Assembly (NCBI GenBank): GCA_021234155.1
Contig: JAJEKV010000032.1
Location: forward strand, 2,698,783-2,762,782
Reading direction: 5' to 3'
DNA: 64,000 nt
Source of the DNA: Isoetes taiwanensis
Taxonomy: Eukaryota; Streptophyta; Lycopodiopsida; Isoetales; Isoetaceae
The position numbers and the translations under genes were made by a program. The notes beneath the pieces are model-generated. The model was not told the origin of the DNA and ran no database searches. It saw only the letters and a list, made by a program, of their open reading frames with translations. Numbering within the stretch: position 1 is the stretch's first letter; each line of letters opens with the position of its first letter. This document shows, piece after piece, positions 27,201 to 39,200 of this stretch.

Positions 27201-30200
27201 CCTGATCTTTGTTCTACAGTGAACCAGTGTACATGCAGCATCTGTTAGGTCTGATAAAGTTTCTACTTTTATCATTGAATCTGACTCAGATTACCTTGGC
27301 TGCATCAGCCTCCTTAAAGCCCGTAATTTGCATCAAAAGTTTGCCTCAAATTTAAACTTATCCTAACTCATGAGGATGTGACTAGAACTGTTTAAGGATG
27401 TGATCTTAATTCCAGGGTTCGGAATTTGTCAAATTGATGTGTCGCAGTCCTTTTTACAAGGGGGAAGGAAGAAAATGTCTAGTTGACTTTGAACTCGATA
27501 TTCTGTAACCCATTACCCATGGGCACTTGGATCATGATGGAATTGACGCTATGTTTTTGACTTTGTAGCGGTTGTATACCTCAGGCATGCATGCATGTTT
27601 TGCGCTTTGGGCAAGTTTGAATACAGGCTCACGTAATGGCTTCACAGCTTGGAATTGTCAATGAATATGAGATTTTGAAGGTGATGAGCTTGGACTGCAC
27701 CATCATCTTGACAACTAGGTGTAGCCGAATGGCTTCACAGCTTAGAATTATCAAAGACATAACAGATTTGAAGAGGATAAGTTGAAGTGCACTGCCTGTC
27801 ATCTTGACAACTAGGTGTAGGCTGCTGTAGCAATGTCTTGAGCTTGAAACATTCACTACACGCATGTTCCTTCTTTGGGTGGTTGAAGGAATTTTAAGGT
27901 TAATGGGCAGCTTCTTGATACAACTCCAAGTTGCAATTATCGAGTCCCAAGTCCTTATTTGGGAGTCATATCGTGAATAATGCTAGGGGTCAGGGTTTCA
28001 CTTACAGCTATGAAAAAGATTTTCTTAGATTTTCAAGGTTTCAGTTGGTTTTTATTTTTGATGCACATTCTAGGTGGCTTCAAATGTGCCCTAACTGTAC
28101 GTGATCAGGTGGAATATTGGTCTCATAGACTTGAGGAGTGTCCCGCAGACGTTAATAGAATCTTTCTTTCTTGCTTTTATGACTTTTATCAATGCATTTC
28201 TTCCATTCTTTATTTCGTTATTTCGTTGCAGGTTACATGTGTTGGTTTAAATACTGAATGGGGGAAAGTCATGTCAACCTTAACTGATGATTTCAATGAA
28301 GAAACACCTTTGCAGGTAAAGCATTTTCTCATGGACAACATAGAGCTCTTATTGAAAATTTGATTCAGATGTTAAATGGGGTGAAAATTCTTATTTAAGA
28401 TTGTCATAAAGTGGCAACATTGGAATCCTTATATTGACTTCTTTACGGTTTTGGAAATTGTGAGTTACGCAGGCACGTCTGAGGAAAGTGGCAACATTCA
28501 TAGGAAAAATTGGCTTGTCGGTGGCAATTGTTGTGTTCTTAATGCTTTTTGTGCGGTAAATTCTCTGCAGCATTTCTCAAGCATTGTGGGAAATTACTTC
28601 ATAAACATCATGACTTTAGTTTCCTTCTTCAGGTACTTTAGGACAAGCTATAGCAGTAAGATGAAGGCTACTGAAGTTCTAAGCAGTGTTGTTGACATTT
28701 TGTCTGTGGCAGTAAGACTATTATGTTTTTATGCATGTTTTGTCAATTCTGCATGTCAGCCAAAAGATGAGCAACAAATCTTGGACGTCCATTACTATTT
28801 CTTTTATGTTTGTTTTGCTTGAATTTTTTCGCAATTGTCTCCAGACATGGCATATGATTATGAGGGATTTAAAGGATGATTTGTTGATTTGTATGGAACA
28901 TCCGAAGACCTAATCTATTCACAGTTGTTGGTGTTAGATCTAGGTTTTTAACATACCTGCATATCAGCTTGCTTTTTACAGGATGTCACCTTGGCATCTA
29001 TGCTGTGTTGCACAGCTGACTATTACCACACTCCAAGGTAGATAGTTGAACGGTACTAATCTGAAGACACATCATATTTGGATGTAGTATAGGACAAATG
29101 GGATGATGTAAGCTTGTGACTGGCGGTATGTGTCAAAACATTTTGCTGACTGGTGGTCATCAGCTCCCAAGTCATAACCCATGCCACACTATGTCAAGGG
29201 CAGTTGCTGTTGGGTACTGTGGAAAAGGAGGTGCCAACTTGTTTTTAAGGATAACTTTTCCAATGCTCACTGGATCCTTCAAGATAACAAGTCCAAATTA
29301 TACATTTTTCCTCTTTTTTCATCTCTGTACATTTTTGCCACATTGACATCCAAGGGATGCAAACCTTGTCAAGGGTTCTGCCTCATAGTGGATGTCGGGG
29401 GCTTTCTTTGCAAATCATGGTTCTTCGTTTGGTCATTTTCTGGAAGCAGCACTCTACGAGCATGATAGTTTGTATTTCAAGATCCAAATCACTTCTGGGG
29501 ATTAATATATAGTAAAGGCACAGATATCACAAGATTTTGAAAATGTATTATCTTGGGGCTTCAAGCATTTTGTAGATGCTGATGCCTTCAGGTGGTTCAA
29601 TCTGCGCAGGTCACGATAGTTGTTGTTGCAGTTCCTGAGGGTTTGCCCTTGGCAGTAACATTGACGTGAGTAATGATTTTATCATGAGAAGCTATAAATT
29701 AGAATGGGTTAGTAAGCTTTTTTTGACAACAGATTGGCATATTCAATGCGTAAAATGATGGCTGACAAATCTTTGGTAAGTGACTCCGTCTAATTTGCTT
29801 AATTAATTTGGTCTGAGCACCTTATTGCAGGTCCGGCATTTAGCTGCATGTGAGACGATGGGGTCGGCCACTACAATATGTAGCGACAAGACTGGAACCC
29901 TTACCATGAACCAGGTTAGGATACAATAAATCTGGAAAGTAAGCTCATGACCCTTTGGGAAGAATAAATTTTGTGGAACCTGTAAAGAAATGCATTATAT
30001 TTAGAATAAGATGACTGAGCGTTAGGATGTTTTAGGCTTTGTGTGTGCTGGCGTGGCATAGCAGCATGCAATGCTGGCCCGATGTCTAGCCTGCGCTTGT
30101 TGCCCCTGACATGGCACATCTATATAAGCATTCTAGCAGTTAAGGTGCTCTAGTGTAAGCTCTCTGGAGCTTTGTTAGTAGATCTTCTTTCCATTGTATG

Positions 30201-33200
30201 CATTGTTGTTATCATGGTATCAGAGCCCGACCTTGGAGGAGGAATCTAGGCACAAATCAATAAGGAGAGAAGTAAAAAAGGAATTATTAATCTTGTCCGG
30301 AGGTGTTTGTAGTCGATGGTGATCTTCTTGCTTTCTTTTTAAGCTGAATTGGGCTAAATGTCGCCCGGATTGGCATAATTTGCGCCCGGAATTGGATAAT
30401 CTTGAGAATTTTTCATCTAGTTTGAAGATCAGGAGAATTGGATTTTGCTCTGGAGTTAGTTTGACACAATTTGTGGATCAAGGAGGTACGGATATTGATC
30501 TGGAGGTAAGCATTGTGTCGATCTTAAGTATATTGTAAAAATCTGGTGGTAAATTTTCAAGATTTCGGTAATCTGGCGTTCAATTCCTCAAGATTTCCCT
30601 GGTTTTTAGCTTTCTTGCTTCTTTTAATGGCTGCTAACTCTTCCAGACATTGGAAGTACTTTGCTCACCACCATATTGGATACGAAGGAATTATTTCACT
30701 TGAAGTTGCATTTGAAACCAATCTTGGTTGCGTGATTTGGATGTTGTTTTCCGAGAAATCTTGGGAAGCCAACAACTCTGATGATTGAAGAAGGATAAGC
30801 TAACCTTATATCATCTCGGATCATGTATTAATCCTGATCACGAGCAGAGAGATATTCAAACATAAGTCTTTTCAAGAAGCATTTCAGTGTTTGCAGGGCG
30901 TTGTGTCCATGAGGGTGAAGGGCATCAGATTATCCTGGAGCAAGATAGACAATCTCAGGCTTGAAAGATTGTAAAGAGATGAATGATTACTTCTGACAAT
31001 TTAAAGCACTTAGGAGAAATATCATGCAGCTGGTGGTGAGATGGAGGATGTCACCTTAATCATAACTTATGTTTTGAAAACATCTGGGGAATATCAGCAC
31101 ATTATTGATTATTATCAGATGAAGGTTAAGATCAAATTTCCTTCACTCCAACTGCAGCAAAACTCTTGGATACAGAATTCATAGGAAAGAAGAGATCTAG
31201 TGGAGCATGCAAAATTTTTCTAAAGCAAGACTTCTTCAATTCTTCAGGAACTTCATCTGAAGCTAATTCTAGGTCCTCTTTTCTACCACAAATTCAAGAA
31301 AGAAAGCCTTTTAGCTGCTGGTTCTGTGGAAAAGAGGGGCACATGAAAAGACTGTGTGGAAAATGCACAAGAGAGAGATTGCAGAATATGTCAGGAAACA
31401 GCGCATAAACATGTAACAGCAGATGTATCTAAACCTGTTCCTCTCAGCAGAGATTAGTGAGATTAATGCTCATGTTTCAGATCTGTCAAGTTGAAGATTT
31501 TTGAGGTTGGCTTCCTCAATATTGCAGCTGAACATTTTGGATGAAAAGAAACTTGGTTGATAGATTCTGCTGCAGCAAACATTTTGCAGGCAAGTCTCAT
31601 TTGTTTGATAGTTTAGTTCCTCATACTAATACCATTGTTAAAATGGCGGTTAGCAATCTTACAAGTCTAGGGCAAAACACGGTTTCAGTTCAAACGATCA
31701 TTATGCCTAACTCTCAAATTTCAAGATGTTGTTCATGTTCTGGGTTGCTGACCAACGTGAGTGTAAGTCAGTTTTGACAAAACTTGGATATTCAGTATTG
31801 TTTTCTGGAGGTTGGTTCATATTCTTTCCAAGAATCCACTTGATTTTGTTGATCTTCAAAAAACTTGGACCCTGTGCCAAAGGGAGTCTCTCTTAATGCT
31901 GAAGGCCTGTATGTTCTTAACAAGTCTAAATATCCAAATTATTCTTGTACTCGAGTCTTCAATGGTAGCAGCAGTTGCTCTACATCGAGAACTTTGGCAT
32001 GCGGTGTAGTCATGTTCTCACTACACTTGTCACAGCCTCTAAATGTCGTGTGGTTTGATGGCGGCCTGCCTATTTTGAAAAATCAAAATCTTAGTGCCAT
32101 GCTTGCAGACTAAGGCAAGCAGATTCAAGCCTCCTTATCCATCTCAAGCTCGAACTCGTGCTCTCCAAAACCTTTGGAATTAATTCATTCTACAACATCT
32201 GTTATTTGCCTATTGAGTCTTATGGGCAACAGGTAGCATAGTATTTGTTGATGATTTCAGCAGATATACATGGGTATATCCTAACAATTCAAATCTCAAG
32301 CTCTTTCTGTACTCCTGACCTACAGCAAGCTAGTTGAGAATGAGTTCTCCTACAATCAAAAGGTTAAGGACTGATAATGCTAGAATACCTCTCAAATGAG
32401 TTTGAAGAATTTCTGAAATCAAGGCATTCAGAAGGCAGATAGTCGCCTGCCCATCCTCGAGAATGGAATGAGCGTAAAAACAGGACATTGATGGATTTGT
32501 GAAGTATGTTAAGCATAGAGGTTGTCTCCAAAATTTTGGGCTGAGGCAGTTCTTACTACTGCTTACATATCCGTCGAGCTCCTACCAAATCTATGGGTAC
32601 TCAAACTCCTTTCAAGCTCTTTACAATTCCGACGATGTTAAACATCTGAAAGTTTTTGGTTCTAACACCTAATTCCTCCAGAATTCTTCACAAGAATAGG
32701 AAACTTTCTGGTCGAGCTATCAAGTTGTGTTCGTGGCTATTCTTTGAATATGAAGGCGTGGAAATGCTATGACCTGTCACTCAAAGGTATTTTCATCTAG
32801 GAGTATGATTTTTATTTGAAGATGGTGTACTCCGGTGATTTCTGTCAACCAGATTCTACAGATTATGATACACTTGTGTTCAACAGTCCTTAGTTTCTGA
32901 TTCATCCTCACCCTCACTCCTTGTCCTCCTTCTTCCTCTTCCATGTAAGTGTTTCCTGATTTTTCCCGCAACATCTCGACAATTACATCTCATTCGAATC
33001 CCTGCTGATTTCCTACCTCTTGACACCAATTCTCCACCTTCCCTCACCTCCACCTCGTGTGCTGTTAACTATGCTTTAATGACTTTAAGATCCTCAAAGA
33101 TGTGGTTCCTACTTCATATTCTCCCGAGGCTACTCGAGTTTCCCACCTTTGGTTAACTGCTATGAATGATGAGATTGCAATGATGCATAAGCAATGACTT

Positions 33201-36200
33201 GGGACTTAGTACCTCGTCCCCAAATAAAACTTGTTATTGGTACTAAGTGGTTGTTTTAGGATCAAGTATCATTCAGATGGTACTATTTCTAAACACAAGG
33301 CTAGATTAGTTGCTAAAAGGTTATACTCAAAAGCAAAGGGTTGATTTCACTGAAGTGTTTGCTCCAGTTGTTGGGTTGGACAGCCTCTAAGGGCAGTTTT
33401 GGCATTGGCTGCTCATAAACAATGGGATGTGTATCATCTTGATTTCAAGTGTGCTTTCCTAAATGGTGATATTGAAGAAAGAACTCTATTTGCAACAGCC
33501 TCCCTGGTTTTGAAGATTCTACACACCCGGTGTGTCTGCAAACTCCAAAAGAGTATCTATGGGTTGAGACAGGCTCCTCGGTCTTTGGCATCGAAGATAA
33601 ATTCTTATCTTCTTTCTAGATTATCGAGATCTAGGGCCAGATCCTAACCTGCTATCAGTTTGCAAATGAAATGCTTCTCTTCTCCTATGTAGATGATATA
33701 ATCATTACAGGAGGTGCTTCCTCAGTTTATACAACAAACCAAGATTTGCTGACCACAAATTTTGAACTCACAGATTTAGGGCTCATACATTATTGTTTGG
33801 GTCTTGAGGTGTAGCAAACAAAGATGGTATTCATATAACACAACGAAGTATCTTTTTGAAATTCTTGAAAAGTTTCATATGACAGAATGTAAACCTGCTT
33901 TGCTGCCACAGGAAAATGGTCAGAAGTTGACACTTGACTCTGATGAAGAGGATGCAGATCCCATTGTCTGGGGCCGGTTAGTAGGAGGAAATATTGTATC
34001 TTACATATAGGCCTGATATTTAACCCTTATGCTGTATGGAGTGTTGAGCAGGTTTATACAGCACCAAAAGCAATCTCATTGGAAAACAGAATGACAAGTA
34101 TTGAAGGTATTTGAATGGTACTAGGACAGAGCTAATGTATACTAAGAATTCAGCTACTACTCTTCATCTTTTCGGTTCACGACATGGCATCAACAGATCC
34201 CTAGTGCAGGCGTTGCCTTCTTGGTTATGTCTCTCATTTTTGGGCAATCCTATCACATGGGTTCGAAGAAGCAAGATACAACTAGTGTTGCTTTTGACAG
34301 AATTGAAAAGCACTTTGCTCTGAGTCCGAAATGTTGTGGCTTCTCCATTTGTATGAAGATTTGAAGATTTCTGTCCTGTCCTGCAACAGTTCACTGTGAC
34401 AACCGGTAGAATATCTACCATATGCAGGATTATAAGGTCATCTTCAGATTAAGCATATGGATATAAAACTCTGTTTTGTAAAGGAGCAGGTACAAAATGG
34501 TTTTCTTAATCTCGATTGCTCTACTAAAGATCAGGCGGCAGATGGTTTCACTAAACCATTGGCAGGCAAACAATTCCCAACTTCTCAAGACATTCGCATA
34601 TTCAATCTGCCTCTACAGTTCAGGGGATAACTGTTGTTCTATTTGTTATTTCATCCTGCTAGTCATCAGGGGGATGTTAGAATAAGATGACTAGGCGTTA
34701 GGATGTTTTAGGCTTTGTATTGACGCTGGCGTGGCATATGCGCCTGTGCTGGCCCCGTGTCTGTAAACATTGCTGACATGGCACATCTATATAAGCCATA
34801 GTCTAGCAGTTAGATTTATCTGAGTGTAGCGCTCTCTGGAGCTTTGTTAGTAGATCCTCTTCTTTCCATTGTATGCATTGTTGTTATCACATTATAATGT
34901 GGCAAGTTCACTTGGGACAACCGTGACAGCTTTGAGGTCAAGCCATATTATGAGCTATACGGGCTGTAATTCACTCCTAAATTTCATGCATTCACACTGT
35001 ATAATGAATAAGAAGCTACATTCTCTTACCCTAGGATGAAAGAAATGTGTCTGACACTGCAATTTTCTTAGATGTCTGTGGTTAGGGCATGGGTGACAGG
35101 TAATGTAAAAAATATTGAAGATGTCAAGGAACTCCACAGAAGTGTTCTCTTGGTGATCTTTGACTGCATTGCGCAAAACACTACTGGAACTGTATTTCTG
35201 CCAAAGGCAAGTTCTACCTTCTTATATATTTCTTGCATATTGATCCCATTATGCTCTTTTTGTATTCTGATCAGGGAAACGGAACTCCAGAGATCAATGG
35301 GAGCCCAACAGAGAAGGCTATACTTTCTTGGGGCTTGCAGGTAAACTACTTATTGCCCCCCCCAACCCCAACCACAAAAACAAAAGGAAAAATGAAAAGG
35401 AGCGGCTGATCTAGTGAGAAAAGAAAATTGTACCACAAATCCTTAGAGAGGTCGGTATGTTTTTGGTGCAACAAACCAATTTGTGCATGTCAACGAGCTT
35501 CAACTTTTCTTGGTGAAAACAAGTACCTACTTGGATACTGAAGTTCAATAGAGAAAAAAAGAAAGAAAGCTCATGCGAATGCCTGACGCAAATCCGCTTG
35601 GGTCTATGAAACCAATTATTGCAGGTACTTATATTCAGCTAGGGAGGGACACATGAAAGCCACCTAAAGACGTGATACTAAAATAGATTGGAAATAACAC
35701 AAATGATTTAAGAGGCTGCTACTAAATAGGAAGTGATATCTGATTTCTTGCTTTTCATTTGCTCCCCTTCTTATCCTTCTAGTAAGTTTCACGGAGATGG
35801 CCCTAAAATTCAGCCCTGGTTGCTTATGTGGTGAACGAGGTTTCCTTTTGTGGTTTTTGTCATCACTCATGAAGGAGGAAGTGATTTCTCGTGTTATTTT
35901 GACCAGATTTTCACCATTATGTTTCTTCAGCAGATTTTGTCTATGTTGGGCATAAAGATAATGCACAAATCATTTCTGGTCCATCAGCTTTGGCAGTGAT
36001 GTAGGCTCACAAAAGAAGGCCTCATATTTCATAGAACAATCTTGAAAATGTTTCATAGATCTTTTAAATTAAATCTTAAATCATATTACCTTAGATCTGG
36101 GCCGGTCTTCTTACCAGTCGGTGAGATTTCAGATAATTTTCGTCAGTTTTGCACTTCTTATCCAAGATCTGAGCTGTTTTGGCAAGAATTCAAACTATTA

Positions 36201-39200
36201 AGCATCCATTGGGCTAGATCTGCCTAGTTTGTATCGTAATTAGGTTGATTTGTCTTCAAGTCAATTAGTTCTTCGTAAATTTGAGGATGTTGGATCCCTG
36301 GAATATAGATCCCAACCCACAACGTGATCGCTCAAAGTTTCAAGGATGGAGGAATTTTTCTAAAGTATAGCTTGGATTAATGAAGTCAAGGCTCTTCTTA
36401 AGCCACGTTAGTCTGCTACAGCAGATGCTAAATTTGCTGTCATTGATGAATCTGCTGATCATCTCCTAAACTTTTGTATCCTTGATGTTAGAAGAGATAG
36501 ATGAGGTAGATGCCTTTACAACCTTTGGAGAAGATTGGTAATATCTTAAAAGGCACTTATGCCTTGAAGATGATTAGATCAGCACAAGCAACAAGCGGGC
36601 AGCTCACGATTGAACGTGGGCCGATGATATAGCGTTCTAGCAAATTGCCCTTAACCGGTAGGCAACCGTCTGAACATTGTAGTGATACGCTTCTACCCAT
36701 TTATGGGGTGTCTTGGAACATCACAGGCTATTCAGGGATTCGGGCATCTTTCAAGCGGTCTACAGCAGGCCACTCTGATCTCCCTAGAACTATATAGTCC
36801 TCAGGCATCAAAACCTCTCCATGTCTATGTCGCCTGTATCACCAATGATTACCAAGTCTTTGCAAATTACCCATGCATATAATGCATATAGGCACCATGG
36901 AACCTAGAACTAGGACACCTTTCTGATACAAGCTGTAACGTTCCTAGCAAGCATGCCCTTAGCCAAGCTGGGCAAAACCGTCCTAGACATTTATGAGTAG
37001 TAGCTTCTACCCATTTATGCGGTGTCTTCAGGACACCCACATGCACATTCAAGGTTGAATACTTTCGAAGCGATTACCATGGGCCCGTTCTGGATGACCT
37101 AGTTTAGTCCCGTTATGATGGCTACTAGGCGGCGTCCCTAGAAGAGTCATAATATTGCCTTCTAGAAATACTTCAAGAAAACTTTAATTGAGGCAATTAG
37201 TGAAATGTACCGTTCATTCCCAAGGCTGCTCGTGCCGTAGATGTTGGGAAAGGATTGACAGAAAATCAGTTTGCTATTATCTTCCACTTTGCAGTTTTCG
37301 ATTTTATTGCAGGGCTCATTTTGCTATTGTAAATATTCTGTGCAAGAAATATGGGTTCTTTGGTCTTGATGTTAATTTTCTCTTTTGCAGATTGGAATAT
37401 GGACTTTAGTAGCAAAATCAAGATCATCGCGATGCGGACATTCAATTCAACAAAAGAAGCGCTCCGGATTAGTACCGACTACAAGAAGAGGTACAGTTAT
37501 TTCACTTAATGCCACCTTGTTTTCTGAAGTGCTGTTCACTCCAATGTGTCGTCGATTTCTGACAGGAAAACATTGTATATATATTCATTGGAAGGGGCTG
37601 CGGAAATAATCTTGAGCGTATGTACTAAATGAGGTTGAACAATGAAGGAACAGAAGAACAATAACTGAAGAGATGGTAAGCATGGCGTTCTCTTATACAG
37701 CATGTTTTCTATTTGGCATCTATTGCAACACATGAATATCAAATTGCAGTTGTGCATTTCTACAGAACCTCGAGATTAAGGCCATTATTAATGATATAGT
37801 GTTTGCATGATCTCTCGATGCATAGCCCTTGCATATCGGCAGCTCGGGAAGATGAGCACCAATAACAGAGGGTGAAAAGTAGTAACATTTCCAGACTTTG
37901 GACTGACGTACTTTGACAATTCACATGGGGTTGAAGGTGCAACGCTATAACCATAGTTATACGTTCTATTAATTTATTTTCCAGCTAGAGAAGTGAATAG
38001 TGAGTGGTAAAATGCCTGGTAAGAAAAAAAAGAGCTAGCTGGCACTTGTCGTTTCTAGTGTCTGTTTTACACAATGAAAACAAGCTTCAATGTCATATCT
38101 CATTATATATCGAACCTTCTCTCAGTCATGACTACTCGTTCGTGTCTCTATTGACTCCTTGAAAATTGGCATTGTTTTTCACCAGTCTTCCCCTGATCCT
38201 GGTCCAAGAGCATATCATCTATTTCTTCCTCTTAGAATGGAGATGAATGGGGTAGTTTTTTTTATATCAGATCCTTTGGATTCATTGCTCTTGAATTTCT
38301 CTTCTCACAAATGTCTTGTGTTCCGGATGCGGACACTGAAATTTGGAGGTAAATATCTAAGGCATGATGAAATATTTAAGAAATGATGCAAAAATGCTAG
38401 AAACTGAAGACATGCCAGCGCTAGGTATTGAATCCAGAACTGCTTTCTTTTAAAAGCAAGAGCTCCACTTCTGAGCTACCGGCATAAATTTGTACTCGAT
38501 ACTGAAGATACTGTATTTGAGATACTATAACTATGATTTGAACTTCAAAGAGACAATGGGCCAGATAATATGGATCGGCTGGGTATCCCTGTTCAGGATT
38601 GTTAGTTTAGTGGAGGAGAGAAGAAGAGACGCAGATGACAGCACCGACTACAAGATTCATTATTCAAGGACGTCCAAAATACCAAATACCTTTCTGCAGG
38701 GTCAAAATTGGAAAGTTTATCCACCTTATAAGGCCGCACGTCAACTCTTACATGGACTCTACTTTTATACTATGTACAATACGTACATGATACATTTGCA
38801 CCATTAATTAACATGCTAACACAGGATATTACAGAGACACTGGCTCGACAAAGTTTTTCTATCTTTTATCATGCTGTGCCCGCTATTGTATATTCTACAA
38901 ATTCTATGGAAGAAGTTTCTTCAGGGGATTTATATATACCTTTTGAGACATAAAGATGCCTCAAGTCATGTGCTGATTGGCTTCCTGCTTTCTCGGGAAA
39001 GAAGCGGCAGTGGTAGAGCACTTGGCTTGCAAGCAGGATGTCCTGGACTTGATACCCAGTCCGTACTCGGTTTTTAACAGATTCTTATAGGAATTTGTAT
39101 GATAAAGTTAGAGGGGTTACAAAAGCGGCGTATGATAACAATCTGCTTCTCAAAGCAACAGCTTTGTATCTGATAGATTGGCACTGCAACTTAATGCTGG

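Noticed and set aside
38413-39065. Functional tRNA-Lys and tRNA-Ala genes
   Set aside because: Anticodon and acceptor stems are damaged; a SINE or pseudogene reading fits better.
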